From Tritrichomonas musculus (taxonomy: Eukaryota; Parabasalia; Tritrichomonadida; Tritrichomonadidae), in the NCBI GenBank assembly GCA_039105265.1, contig JAPFFF010000007.1:3472001-3536000 (forward strand): a stretch of 64,000 nucleotides of DNA, in the 5' to 3' direction. The translations under genes and the position numbers were made by a program. Under the pieces are notes generated by a model, which was not told the origin of the DNA, did no database searches, and saw nothing but the letters and a program-made list of their open reading frames with translations. Positions within the stretch are counted from its first letter, which is position 1, and every line of letters begins with the position of its first letter. Of the stretch, positions 10,701-19,104 are shown piece by piece.

Positions 10701-12141
10701 TTGGCGAGAGAGAGTAGAAATATTGGAAGCAAAAAATATTCTCGAGCAAATCCGTAAAAAAGTTATTCAAAGAAAAAGCAATAAGCCACCAAGTGAACAA
10801 ACAAAATCAGGTTTAAAAAGAGCAATTAAATATGAATTCATGAGAGATTGGGAAAAGAATAAAAACGAATACAGACAAAGCAGTCGTTTTGCAAAAGAAT
10901 GGATTGAACACAATGTAAATAATCCAAAACCTCTTTCACTTGTTTTAGATTATAACAAAATAATAGAAGCAGAGAATAAAAATAAGAAGGAAAATGAAAA
11001 GAAGTCGCCATATTACACATTATCAGTTATCACAATTAAACATTGGTTACAAAAAGAAAAAGGAAAAAAAGCAAAGAAAGTGCCAGATGAAGATTCAGAA
11101 CAAGAACGTGAAGATGAGCAAGAGCAAGAACAAATACCAATGGAAGATCAAAAGACAAAGACCTGGGGTGGGAAAAGAAATTTTAAATTAAATGATGATG
11201 TTCTTCTTTGCTTAATATGCTTGGTTTTGGATTTTCCAAATTTTTCAGCCTCCTCATTTGTCAAATTTTTGAATTCAGAATATGGTCCATGTTGCGCAAA
11301 TAATATTAAGAAAAGAACAGTTCAAAATGCTTTACATTGCTTGAAATTCACTGTCAAAAAAGCTTATTTTTGTCCGCCAGCAAGAAACTCTATCGGTTTC
11401 AGAATATATAGAATAGCTTGGGCGATGTTTTTGGATGAGATATCTAATAAAGAAGATGTTTTAATAGGATTTATAGATGAGGCTGGTGTAACTGTAAATG
11501 AAGGTTCAAAGTATGGTCGTTCATATCTTGGTGTAACTCCTATGATTAACAGTCCACTTTCATCATGTAAAGTTTCTGTTTTGTCATGTGTTTTCCCAGG
11601 TTTTGGAGTCTTGTATAGATTCTATGGAAGATCAATTCTTGGAAAAGATTATGCTGCATTCCTTCACGATGCTGCAAGTTTTCTACGAATTCATATATGT
11701 TCATCAAAGGCTCAAATAGTTTTAATTGAAGATAACTGTAAAATACATCGAACAAAGGAAGTAGAAAATGTAATTGATAGACTAAAATTAGGAGTTTTGC
11801 CAGATGTTCCTTATAGTCCTGCACTTAACGGCGTCGTTGAAGGATACTTTGGTTTTGTGAAGATGAAACACACAGAAGTATTTTCTGACGAAGCTTATGA
11901 AAACGCATTTTGTGATGACCAATTTATACGTGAAAGTTGGATTAACATATCTGATTCTTTATTTACAGTAGAAAAAACGAAATCATTATATGCCGAATGG
12001 AAGGCACGACTAGCTGAATGTGTAATGGGAATTCCGATGGTACCTCATCACATCGAAGCTTCAATACATCAAACAAGTGTAAGGAGGCTGAAATCAGTTC
12101 CTGTATTTCGCAATCACAAAGAAACACAATACAAACCCTAA
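10657..12141 (+). CDS. Tc1/mariner-type (IS630-like) DDE transposase of element D
   Basis: Catalytic residues are visible: FIDEAG (Asp codon at 11476), VLIEDNCKIH (Asp codon at 11731) and YSPALNGVVEGYF (Glu codon at 11839), giving 35 residues between the second and third. A helix-turn-helix region with the usual FTVKKAYFCPPARN passage precedes the core, and a charged, Glu-rich linker lies before that. The start is uncertain: the frame is open back to 10507 and overlaps the USP-like gene; 10657 (MNAQ) and 10840 (MRDW) are the candidates. The overlap, together with nine T at 10680-10688, leaves open a frameshifted USP-transposase fusion, a homopolymer error or two separate proteins. Expected to cut and paste D at TA sites. 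Confidence 0.85.
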   Translation: MNAQMIISFFLLNYNWRERVEILEAKNILEQIRKKVIQRKSNKPPSEQTKSGLKRAIKYEFMRDWEKNKNEYRQSSRFAKEWIEHNVNNPKPLSLVLDYNKIIEAENKNKKENEKKSPYYTLSVITIKHWLQKEKGKKAKKVPDEDSEQEREDEQEQEQIPMEDQKTKTWGGKRNFKLNDDVLLCLICLVLDFPNFSASSFVKFLNSEYGPCCANNIKKRTVQNALHCLKFTVKKAYFCPPARNSIGFRIYRIAWAMFLDEISNKEDVLIGFIDEAGVTVNEGSKYGRSYLGVTPMINSPLSSCKVSVLSCVFPGFGVLYRFYGRSILGKDYAAFLHDAASFLRIHICSSKAQIVLIEDNCKIHRTKEVENVIDRLKLGVLPDVPYSPALNGVVEGYFGFVKMKHTEVFSDEAYENAFCDDQFIRESWINISDSLFTVEKTKSLYAEWKARLAECVMGIPMVPHHIEASIHQTSVRRLKSVPVFRNHKETQYKP

Positions 12142-12350
12142 CTACTCATACATTTAATCACATTTTATTCATTTCTTTTATTTACTTTTATATTTTTTTC
12201 TTTTTCTTTTTATTTTTTTCTTCTTTTTCTATTTTTTTTTTTTTCTTCTTCTTCTTTTTTTCTCCTTTTACTTTTACTTTTTCTTTTTACTATCTTTTTA
12301 TTATTTTTTTTTCTTTTTCTTTTTCTTTTTTTGGTACATCTAGATTTTAA
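12142..12350 (+). repeat. Pyrimidine-rich tract after the transposase gene
   Basis: About 200 bases made almost only of T and C (runs such as CTTTTTCTTTTT) follow the transposase stop. It is low-complexity and not protein-coding in any convincing way. It could be a 3' flank or transcription-stop region of element D. Confidence 0.6.
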
Positions 12351-12931
12351 CAAATAATGAATTATTGTTGCATTACAGCATTCTTTTACTTAGATTTAAG
12401 TACATTCCAAAAGACATTTTTTAATTAAAATTCTAATCCAATTATAATGATTTGTCCATTAGAAAAATCATCTACATCATTAATAAATATCTTTTCATCA
12501 ATTTATATCTATCTTTTTACATTTTTTTTACTAAACATACTTACAAGAAAATTATTTCAATTTTCATTGTATTTATTGGTCTTTTTTTGACATTATGAAG
12601 AACAATAGCTAAGCCTAACTGATTATACATGTAAAGATTATAATTATGCTTATTTTTACTTTTTTATCAACTCATTTTATTATCAGAATATGTATTTACA
12701 TAAATGTAAAATAGTTTTTAAATAAAATCTGCAAAAAACTAATTATACAGTACTCAATCTAATATAATTAACCATGGTAATCGTCAAAAAAATTATAAAA
12801 ATATCTGATATAATATCATTCATTACAAATCACTAGTTTTTTTATCATATTAATCTTTTATTCTCAGAAAATTCATTTTAGATGTATATAAAGTTCAAAC
12901 AAGGAAGATAATACAGTTTAAAGCCTCAAAT
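12351..12931. other. Non-coding right part of element D before Polinton A
   Basis: AT-rich sequence without a supported gene. It ends at the six-base target AAGGTG (12932-12937) duplicated by the Polinton A insertion. Confidence 0.55.
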
Positions 12932-12937
12932 AAGGTG

Positions 12938-13133
12938 AGTAGTAATGGTCTGTGCGACGTGACCACCTATTAACTACTGGAATACCTTGCCCAGCATACC
13001 TTGCAAGCCAACAAGCTCAGGTATAAAAAATCAGGTATGTTTACTTGTTATTGTTTTTAGTCGTGTTTCCATTACCAACCTATACATTTGAATAATTTTC
13101 TGGAACCCTTTATCAACTCATTATGTTTTGATA
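12938..13133. repeat. Left terminal inverted repeat of Polinton A
   Basis: It is identical to the reverse complement of 35255-35450 over 196 bases as far as I can check by eye. Identity stops after GTTTTGATA. Confidence 0.93.
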
Positions 13134-13171
13134 GGATAACTAAGTTTTTACAATTTTTTTATTTTTTATTT

Positions 13172-13176
13172 TCACT
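13172..13176 (+). promoter_or_regulatory. Initiator-like TCACT before the first Polinton A gene
   Basis: TCACT fits the trichomonad Inr consensus and lies about ten bases before the ATG at 13184, the typical very short leader. Similar motifs precede the next gene (TCACA at 13624 and 13631) and genes in Polinton B (TCATA at 38710, TCACA at 39873). Confidence 0.55.
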
Positions 13177-13183
13177 ACATATA

Positions 13184-13585
13184 ATGGAAGCCTTTGCTAA
13201 TTATGCTGCTAAACAACTCCGTACATATAAAACACCTATGTATGACCTTTTTGCTGACATTTGTGATAAAGTCATTGATGGTGACCGTGATGCTATTGAT
13301 GTTGTTGAACCCTTTATTATAGACGCACAAATGGATATATTCAGAGAACAGAATCACTTATACATATCTTTTCATGATGAAAATGCTGCTTTTCGTGAGT
13401 ATGGAGAAATATTTGATTACTATATTGATGAGCTTACAGGTGATTACGATGATTATGATATTATGCCATATCACTTTCCAAAGAAGTTTTACGATGAGGT
13501 ATGGGAATTCTTCCAATACACTGATGAGGGCAAGAAATGCATGAATGAATTCAATCCAAACACTGATAAGGTACAGGAAATTTAA
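13184..13585 (+). CDS. Polinton A terminal small acidic protein, unknown
   Basis: 133 residues from ATG at 13184, chosen because a TCACT initiator lies just before it and because the Polinton B homologue (59137-59577) starts at the matching residue. The shared core is YA(A/S)K(Q/K)LRTY....(Y)D(L/M)FADICDKV. The C-terminal half is rich in Asp, Glu and Tyr. There is no membrane segment or known domain. It is the gene nearest the left terminus and is followed by the conserved intergenic module at 13586-13610. Confidence 0.75.
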   Translation: MEAFANYAAKQLRTYKTPMYDLFADICDKVIDGDRDAIDVVEPFIIDAQMDIFREQNHLYISFHDENAAFREYGEIFDYYIDELTGDYDDYDIMPYHFPKKFYDEVWEFFQYTDEGKKCMNEFNPNTDKVQEI

Positions 13586-13639
13586 TTAAAAAAGCGATTA
13601 TTATTTTTGTATTTATTTTTTATTCACATTTCACAAAAC

Positions 13640-14089
13640 ATGAAAGCACCAAAGGTCTATGATTATATAAACACCCTCATATCTGTATTACCGGAGCCAG
13701 AAAAGTATCGTAATTGTGATTTCTCAATATTATGTGAAAAGTTTCCTCTATTGATGAATACAAACAGTTTTCGTGCAAAAGTATTGTACATAAGTCTTAA
13801 GAACACTATTAGTGAAACTATGACGATTTATCCTGATAAGATCACAGAAATAGGATTAGAGAACATAACAATTACCACAAACTTACGAAGAAGGCTTTCG
13901 ATGAAGACACAAGAATTCTTCATAAATGGTAATACAGAACCACAAGAATACAAAGGAAATGATTATTATAATTACAGTTTAGAGAGAACAAGTATGTCTA
14001 CAAGAAACAAAATTAAAGAACTAAGACAAAAATATAATGTACCTGAACCAGAATTATTTGTAGGAAAGCATCAAGATTTAATTATATAA
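13640..14089 (+). CDS. Conserved Polinton protein, unknown (149 residues)
   Basis: It starts at ATG 13640, five bases after a TCACA initiator-like motif; upstream in-frame TTG is ignored. It aligns with the Polinton B gene at 58627-59079 along its length. Conserved passages are NCDFSILCEKFPLL, FRAKVLYISLKN, LRRRLSM..QEFFINGNTE and FVGKHQDLI. The family is not recognised. Its end overlaps the convergent packaging ATPase gene by eight bases, and the same overlap exists in Polinton B. Confidence 0.78.
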   Translation: MKAPKVYDYINTLISVLPEPEKYRNCDFSILCEKFPLLMNTNSFRAKVLYISLKNTISETMTIYPDKITEIGLENITITTNLRRRLSMKTQEFFINGNTEPQEYKGNDYYNYSLERTSMSTRNKIKELRQKYNVPEPELFVGKHQDLII

Positions 14090-14927
14090 AGCTAATATTA
14101 CTTGTACGAACATTGATCATAATAAAGTCATGATTCCTCATCTTCATGTAATAATGCCATAATTCTTCAAATTCAACTGGCATTGGAACTTGTTGATAAA
14201 TATATTGCATCTTTTGACGAGAGAACCCAGAGAAGATGAAGAAAGTTGTTGCATTATTTTTGTAGTCAGTTGGTATTGACTTGAAGAATTGTACATTTAT
14301 GTAAACTATTGAATGTTTATGACGTAGTTGTGTAATGTAGTTGGTAAAATATGATGATTTCAATAGCTTACTCCTAACAAAATCTTCGCAAAGAATGATA
14401 GTGTTCAATGGCTGATTTGGTTTACCGAGTTTGTTAATACTTAGGAAATCAAACATTTGTTGAAGTTTGTCATTATCTATTGTTATTCGTGGAGTTGTAC
14501 TATACCGATCATACAATTCTTTCCACTGATCAAGTTCTTTCAGATATTTTTCAGCATTAGCATCAGAAACAACATGAATAGGTAATTGAATCAATTCTTG
14601 CTGTGCTTCAAAAGTAGAGTCATTAATACTACCATTCTTGCTGATATAAACTATTAAATGAAAGCTGTTTTCTTTAGGTAAACGAGATATTTGAATGATG
14701 TCACGTAGCATTACATGTGTCTTTCCTTTACCTTGAGGACCAACCAGAATATTGAGAGAATTATACCATGAATAGATATCAACAGCAATTGGCCGTATTG
14801 ATTCAGACATTATTTTTCCTTCATTACGTTTATATGCAGCAGACATAGCAGCATCAATATTAAAAGGTATTTCATCATCTTCATAATCACTAGAATCAGA
14901 ACGATAATAGAATTGTGTTGGTTTCAT
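14082..14927 (-). CDS. Genome-packaging ATPase (FtsK/HerA type) of Polinton A
   Basis: 281 residues. Walker A is GPQGKGKT (residues 63-70) and Walker B is TIILCED (about 176-182), followed by the conserved QLRHKHSIVYINVQFFKS sensor-like strand. This is the A32-like packaging ATPase carried by Polintons and related double-jelly-roll viruses, which pumps DNA into a capsid. The N-terminal 50 residues are acidic and variable. It is in the same orientation as the two small genes upstream and convergent with the 149-residue gene. Confidence 0.9.
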   Translation of the reverse strand: MKPTQFYYRSDSSDYEDDEIPFNIDAAMSAAYKRNEGKIMSESIRPIAVDIYSWYNSLNILVGPQGKGKTHVMLRDIIQISRLPKENSFHLIVYISKNGSINDSTFEAQQELIQLPIHVVSDANAEKYLKELDQWKELYDRYSTTPRITIDNDKLQQMFDFLSINKLGKPNQPLNTIILCEDFVRSKLLKSSYFTNYITQLRHKHSIVYINVQFFKSIPTDYKNNATTFFIFSGFSRQKMQYIYQQVPMPVEFEELWHYYMKMRNHDFIMINVRTSNISFI

Positions 14928-14967
14928 TTCATTCTCATCAGAATTGTATTACTTTAGTGCAGTGAAA

Positions 14968-14991
14968 ACAAAAATATAGATCTGCTTTTTA
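14968..14991 (-). promoter_or_regulatory. Conserved intergenic module before the ATPase gene
   Basis: On the minus strand this reads TAAAAAGC, eight variable bases, then ATATTTTTGT. The same layout recurs between tandem genes in both Polintons (see 13586-13610). It starts at the stop of the upstream gene and lies about 40 bases before the ATPase ATG. Confidence 0.6.
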
Positions 14992-15576
14992 GATACACAT
15001 TTTAGTTGAAATTCCGTATCTTACTAACTGACTATAAATATCATTAAAACATATTTTTAAATCTAATGCTTTATCGTCTTTGGTAACTAATATTCGTTGT
15101 ATTTTCATGTACTTTGTATTTGATAAGCAGCCTGTACAACCTTCTTCTTCATCTATGACCAGCTCGACTTTGTCAGCTCTTGTTAAAATTTTTATTAGTT
15201 CCATCAGTGAATTACTATGACAAACAAGATAGTTGTTAACTCTAAGGGGATTAAGTTCATAAATGTTTAACAATGTTTCAAGGAATTTGTTTTTGATTTC
15301 CATGTTCTCAAGTTCGTTTGGAAGAAGACTTATTTGTGGTTGTAATGGAGATTGAACACTCTCCCCAATTGGAGTAAAATTTATGTTTCTTTCTTGAGGT
15401 TGTACACTTGCGTAAGTCTGTAAAGGAGGAACATTAGGGTACTGTGGTGGTTTTATTTTTATATTCACATTAGTGTTTTGTTCTTGTTTACAACTACTAT
15501 CGTTTTCACTTGATAAGATTCTTGCTCTATGCAATACGTTTGACATTTCAATGTGATTAAAACATCTATTGTTCAT
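14989..15576 (-). CDS. Conserved Polinton protein, disordered N-terminus and compact C-terminus
   Basis: 195 residues. The shared N-terminal motif RARILSSEND is followed by NTNVNIKIKP and a Gln/Pro-rich stretch. The C-terminal 110 residues are well conserved with Polinton B (57017-57586): KFLETLL, LTRADKVELVIDEEEGC(T/K)GCLSNTKYMKI and a final YSQL.(R/K)YGIS. The C..C pair might bind metal. The family is not recognised. It overlaps the coiled-coil gene upstream by eleven bases, suggesting close co-expression. Confidence 0.75.
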   Translation of the reverse strand: MNNRCFNHIEMSNVLHRARILSSENDSSCKQEQNTNVNIKIKPPQYPNVPPLQTYASVQPQERNINFTPIGESVQSPLQPQISLLPNELENMEIKNKFLETLLNIYELNPLRVNNYLVCHSNSLMELIKILTRADKVELVIDEEEGCTGCLSNTKYMKIQRILVTKDDKALDLKICFNDIYSQLVRYGISTKMCI

Positions 15577-15799
15577 TATTGGTTAGTTCTCTTAGTTCAG
15601 TTTCAAGTTTGGCTACTTTTTCTTTCAATGAATTGATGTCTTCTATAAGGCTTTCTCTAATGGCTAATCCATTTGAACCCAACATTCCTGTTTTTACATT
15701 ATTAAGATGCTGCTTGGTTTCATATACTCTTTCTTTCAATGATCGCTTTATTTGCTTCAAAGTAGGAATCTCACTTTTAAATTTATTAAGATCAGTCAT
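15566..15799 (-). CDS. Small coiled-coil protein of Polinton A
   Basis: 77 residues, almost all helical and charged: MTDLNKFKSEIPTLKQIKRSL at the start, and IEDINSLKEKVAKLETELRELT at the end with heptad spacing. Strongly conserved with 56783-57013 in Polinton B. Probably an oligomerising or scaffold-type small protein, by inference. In B its ATG faces that of the basic 77-residue gene across 15 bases, while in A an HNH gene sits in that gap. Confidence 0.78.
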   Translation of the reverse strand: MTDLNKFKSEIPTLKQIKRSLKERVYETKQHLNNVKTGMLGSNGLAIRESLIEDINSLKEKVAKLETELRELTNNEQ

Positions 15800-15915
15800 T
15801 TACTTAAAGCAAAAAAGAACAAATAGAGTAATAATCATTGTCTAAACAAACATTGCCGTGATTAACATTTTAAATTTAATATATTATTTTTTTCACATGT
15901 TTACACTAATATTAA

Positions 15916-16515
15916 ATGGGAGAAAAATCAGAATTTGTTACACTTATTGATCACGAAGAATATGAAATATTGACAACATATCCACATACCATTAGAAGGA
16001 AAGATAATCATAATGTTGTTAATGAATATAATAATCAAGGGTATATATTTGTTACTTTTAATAGAAAATCATATTTCAAACATCGTTTAATTGCTTTACA
16101 ATTTATTCCTAATCCCAATAATTTACCTTTTATTGATCATATTAATCATATAAGAAACGATAATAGAATAATGAATTTACGTTGGGTATCATATGCTGAT
16201 AATCAATTTAATAAATCTAGTGGAAATAAAATACAGTATGAATTTATCGATAATATTCCTGACAATGCTATAAAAATATTATTTTATGAAACTCGTACAG
16301 AGCGTCATGAATTTGAAGAAGACAAATATTATTTCTATTATGATAATGAAACAGATGAAGATAAGTTTTACCTTAAAATCACTAATACATTATATAGGAT
16401 TATGTATATAAATACTGTAAAATGTGGGAAGAAAATGATACATATGAAAGATATTAATCATAAACGTGTAGGTTTATATATTGAAGTTTTCAAACATCAG
16501 CATTCACTTGATTAA
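15916..16515 (+). CDS. Free-standing HNH homing-type endonuclease 1
   Basis: 199 residues. An N-terminal NUMOD4-like part (EFVTLIDHEEYEILTTYPHTIRRK) is followed by an HNH_3 core: KHRLIALQFIPNPNN, then IDHINHIRNDNRIMNLRW and N(Q)FNKSS. Such proteins nick or cut DNA and spread their own gene, as in phages. It sits between two divergent small genes that are 15 bases apart in Polinton B, so it appears to have been inserted there. The second A copy (16891) and the Polinton B copy (53194) are clearly related but diverged. Confidence 0.85.
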   Translation: MGEKSEFVTLIDHEEYEILTTYPHTIRRKDNHNVVNEYNNQGYIFVTFNRKSYFKHRLIALQFIPNPNNLPFIDHINHIRNDNRIMNLRWVSYADNQFNKSSGNKIQYEFIDNIPDNAIKILFYETRTERHEFEEDKYYFYYDNETDEDKFYLKITNTLYRIMYINTVKCGKKMIHMKDINHKRVGLYIEVFKHQHSLD

Positions 16516-16572
16516 AAAACTTCATCAATATTTTTGTTATTCGTTCAAATCTGTCATTTACTTACTATTAAA

Positions 16573-16806
16573 ATGAGTAATTATGAACAAAGGAGAACCT
16601 TACATGATGACAAACATCAAAATCATTTTGACAAACAGAGACTCAAACAACAAAAAGAAAGGACAAGAATTAATTCACAGCCAACGGTTAAGAAGTATGA
16701 GGAGAAAGGTAATATTAATCATGAACCACCAGCAAAAACAACAAAGCCACTGAATTATCATTTGCTTACACTTAACCATTCAACAATTTCGATGAACAAT
16801 TTCTAA
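16573..16806 (+). CDS. Small basic Polinton protein, unknown
   Basis: 77 residues from ATG 16573, with a TCATT initiator-like motif at 16554-16558. It is rich in Lys, Arg, Gln and His (KHQNHFDKQRLKQQKERTRINSQPTVKKYEEKG) and ends YHLLTLNHS.I.MNNF. It is nearly identical in length and sequence to 56534-56767 of Polinton B. Its composition suggests nucleic-acid binding, which is inference. In B it ends one base from the convergent 131-residue gene; in A 1.9 kb of inserted genes separates them. Confidence 0.75.
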   Translation: MSNYEQRRTLHDDKHQNHFDKQRLKQQKERTRINSQPTVKKYEEKGNINHEPPAKTTKPLNYHLLTLNHSTISMNNF

Positions 16807-16885
16807 AAGGTTATCAGGTTATTTTTAACCATTATTTTATACCCTTTTATTTTTTCATAATTTTTTATTCGATATTTACATAAAA
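16807..16885 (+). repeat. Duplicated leader upstream of HNH gene 2
   Basis: About 80 bases starting AAAAGGTTATCAGGTTATTTTT and running through CCCTTTTATTTTTTCATAATTTTTTATTCGATATTTACATAAA recur at 17543-17622 before the 333-residue gene. The two leaders therefore share origin, and probably a promoter (a TCATA lies within each). Confidence 0.75.
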
Positions 16886-16890
16886 TACAA

Positions 16891-17493
16891 ATGACAGAAA
16901 TATCAGAATTTGTTACACTCGTTGATCATGATGCTTATGAAATATTATCGACTTACCCACATACCATTAGAAGGAAAGACAATCATCATGTATGTAGTGA
17001 AACAGTAAGAAATGATGGTTATATAAGAGTAACTCTTAATGGAAAACTATATTATAAGCATCGGCTTGTTGCTTCACAGTTTATCGAAAATCCAAACAAC
17101 CTTTCTGACGTCGATCACATTAATCATGATAGAACCGATAATAGAATAGAGAATTTGAGGTGGGTCTCTCACTCAGAAAATCAATTTAATAAATCATATT
17201 ATAAAGGAGTCCAATACGAATTTGTTGATGATATACCTGACGAAGCAATAAAGGTTTTGTTTTATGAAACTCGTACAGAGCACCACGACTTTGAGGAAGA
17301 TCGATACTATTATTATCATGATGATGAAAACAATAAAGATATCTTCTATGGAAAGATGACTGATAAACTCTATAGAATCATGCACATAAACATCAACAAA
17401 AACAATACACAATACATTAGTATGAAAGACACCAATAATAAGAAAGTTGGTGTGGTCATCAATCGTTTTAAACATCAACACTCATTAGATTAG
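16891..17493 (+). CDS. Free-standing HNH homing-type endonuclease 2
   Basis: 200 residues, same layout as the first copy: NUMOD4-like EFVTLVDHDAYEILSTYPHTIRRK, then KHRLVASQFIENPNN, VDHINHDRTDNRIENLRW and SHSENQFNKS. The HNH catalytic pattern (His in DHIN, Asn in N..NLRW) is present. It differs from copy 1 by many substitutions, so the two did not arise by a very recent tandem duplication. Its leader is duplicated before the next gene. It lies in a spacer that is one base long in Polinton B. Confidence 0.85.
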   Translation: MTEISEFVTLVDHDAYEILSTYPHTIRRKDNHHVCSETVRNDGYIRVTLNGKLYYKHRLVASQFIENPNNLSDVDHINHDRTDNRIENLRWVSHSENQFNKSYYKGVQYEFVDDIPDEAIKVLFYETRTEHHDFEEDRYYYYHDDENNKDIFYGKMTDKLYRIMHININKNNTQYISMKDTNNKKVGVVINRFKHQHSLD

Positions 17494-17543
17494 ACCAAAA
17501 AACTTTACTTATATTTTTGTGTTTGATTCAATAATTTTCTCCA

Positions 17544-18668
17544 AAAGGTTATCAGGTTATTTTTACCCCAATTTCTGTACCCTTTTATTTTTTCATAATT
17601 TTTTATTCGATATTTACATAAACAATAATGCTTGCCCAAACCAATCAAACAGAACTTCATATAGCTGAATACCTTGTTAATTTAATACCAAAACCAATAA
17701 AGGAAGTGAATGATGTTGTAGAAATGCATTATGATATATATGGGAACCCTATTGAGCCTCTTGTCAAAGTTAGTTGCGAAAAGGAATTGACTATGAAGAG
17801 AAGAATTATGTACGATCTATTGAATAACAACTATGATTCCTCTTTCTATGATGTGAAGAACGAGCACAACAACAAATATATCAAAGATGTCTTTACAATG
17901 ATATCGAGTTTACCAAAATTAGATGCAATCTCTCAGACAAAACCTATTGAAGCAACGTTTGATGAGATACCAGTAAGACAAACTGATAATGGAGACATAA
18001 AGAAGTTCCTTCGTAAGATGAACGTGAAGTTTCTTGGTTATTATTGTGACCATAATGCTGTTAATGAAAAATGTGATAAGGTGGTAATGAATACAAGTGG
18101 TCTAATGGAAAGTGAGACATTTGAAGAATACAAACAATTTATAGAACGTTATGCTAGTTGTATATATGATGTATTTACTTATTATTGGTACGACCTTGAA
18201 AACAATAATTCTCAGCGCAGCGAGATCAATGAACTACATGTCGACTATAGCACGTTAATGAAGATGAGACTCTGTATAAACAAACTTAACACAAAAATAT
18301 ATAACATCAATTCTCAATCCAATAAACGTTGTAGTAGATGCGAGTCCATGCAGAAGCTGTATGAATATACTCTTCGTGAAGTTGAAAGAATGCGATCAGA
18401 ACAAGAGGAACTAGACAGACAATTTAACGAATCTGATTATGATATGGCCAAGTTTATGCAAAACAATTACCCAAACATTGATAGGTTCTTGCTGAAGGAT
18501 GTTCAACAAAGATACAGTAAAGAATTCGGTCAAAAACTTACCTTTGCGCAATTAACAGAGAAGATTGAACAAACAGGCAAATGGGTAATAACTAAGACAC
18601 ATAATGTTCCATATGTCAATAGAAAGTAATGGGGTACAGAAATTGGGGTAAAAATAACCTAATAACCT
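17544..18668 (+). other. Cassette bounded by 39-bp inverted repeats, within Polinton A
   Basis: AAAGGTTATCAGGTTATTTT and on through ACCCCAATTTCTGTACCC (17544-17582) reappear inverted at 18630-18668 with one mismatch. The repeats bracket the 333-residue gene almost exactly, starting 46 bases before its leader's end and beginning one base after its stop. Polinton B has nothing at this place. This looks like a small separately acquired unit inside the Polinton. No clear target duplication was found. Confidence 0.65.
17628..18629 (+). CDS. 333-residue protein of the inverted-repeat cassette, unknown
   Basis: No recognised catalytic domain. A Cys pair CSRCESMQ near residue 245 is followed by a helical, charged stretch (YEYTLREVERMRSEQEELDRQF). 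The last 60 residues (FLLKDVQQRYSKEFGQKLTF..L...IE..GKWV) look like a winged-helix DNA-binding domain of the kind seen at the ends of viral replication proteins; this is a weak resemblance. It is absent from Polinton B. It could be the mobility gene of its cassette or simply cargo. Confidence 0.7.
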   Translation: MLAQTNQTELHIAEYLVNLIPKPIKEVNDVVEMHYDIYGNPIEPLVKVSCEKELTMKRRIMYDLLNNNYDSSFYDVKNEHNNKYIKDVFTMISSLPKLDAISQTKPIEATFDEIPVRQTDNGDIKKFLRKMNVKFLGYYCDHNAVNEKCDKVVMNTSGLMESETFEEYKQFIERYASCIYDVFTYYWYDLENNNSQRSEINELHVDYSTLMKMRLCINKLNTKIYNINSQSNKRCSRCESMQKLYEYTLREVERMRSEQEELDRQFNESDYDMAKFMQNNYPNIDRFLLKDVQQRYSKEFGQKLTFAQLTEKIEQTGKWVITKTHNVPYVNRK

Positions 18669-18687
18669 TTTGGCTTAAAAAACCTCA

Positions 18688-19068
18688 TCAATATTTTTGT
18701 AGTTCATTAATTACTTTAACAACAGCATTTACAGCATTCTTTATTTCCTCTATCTTTGCTTTCATACTTGCAATATCAGCTTTGACAGACTCGATAGCGA
18801 TTTCCCATAAAGGTTGTTCATCGTCTTTCTGAACAGTTACTTTCTTCAAACACACTTCACCACCTTTAATCTTACCATCAACTTTGTTACAATTTTTCTT
18901 AGTGATTCTATAGACACTTCCATCAGGTACTTCAATCTTGTAAAGCTTATTCAAGAGTTGTGTAGTTTGTTTCTCCATTTCTTCTTTGTGATCACGATAG
19001 TAAGCATCGAACTCAATAATAGATTTAAAAGATTTTGTTTCTTCTTGTACTTCATTAATTACTTTCAT
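18688..19068 (-). CDS. Conserved small Polinton protein with C-terminal coiled coil
   Basis: 126 residues. The N-terminal half is conserved with 56137-56532 in Polinton B (MKVIN..Q.ETK.F.SI.EF.AYY..HK(E/D)EMEKQTTQ.LNK.YKI and YRITKKNC). The C-terminal 45 residues form a helix with hydrophobic heptads (IESVKADIASMKAKIEEIKNAVNAVVKVINEL). It is next to the small amphipathic protein and the capsid gene, so a virion role is likely. Function is not recognised. Confidence 0.75.
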   Translation of the reverse strand: MKVINEVQEETKSFKSIIEFDAYYRDHKEEMEKQTTQLLNKLYKIEVPDGSVYRITKKNCNKVDGKIKGGEVCLKKVTVQKDDEQPLWEIAIESVKADIASMKAKIEEIKNAVNAVVKVINELQKY

Positions 19069-19104
19069 TGCCTTTTAATCCTCACCAAAAATAGTTATAA
19101 GCCT

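Noticed and set aside
9000-12141. Reading the USP-like gene as a Polinton protease gene
   Set aside because: It lies outside Polinton A's target duplication and inside the inverted ends of element D, so it belongs to D.
12018-12350. Open frame rich in Phe and Ser after the transposase
   Set aside because: It is a translation of the pyrimidine-rich tract and has no codon structure.
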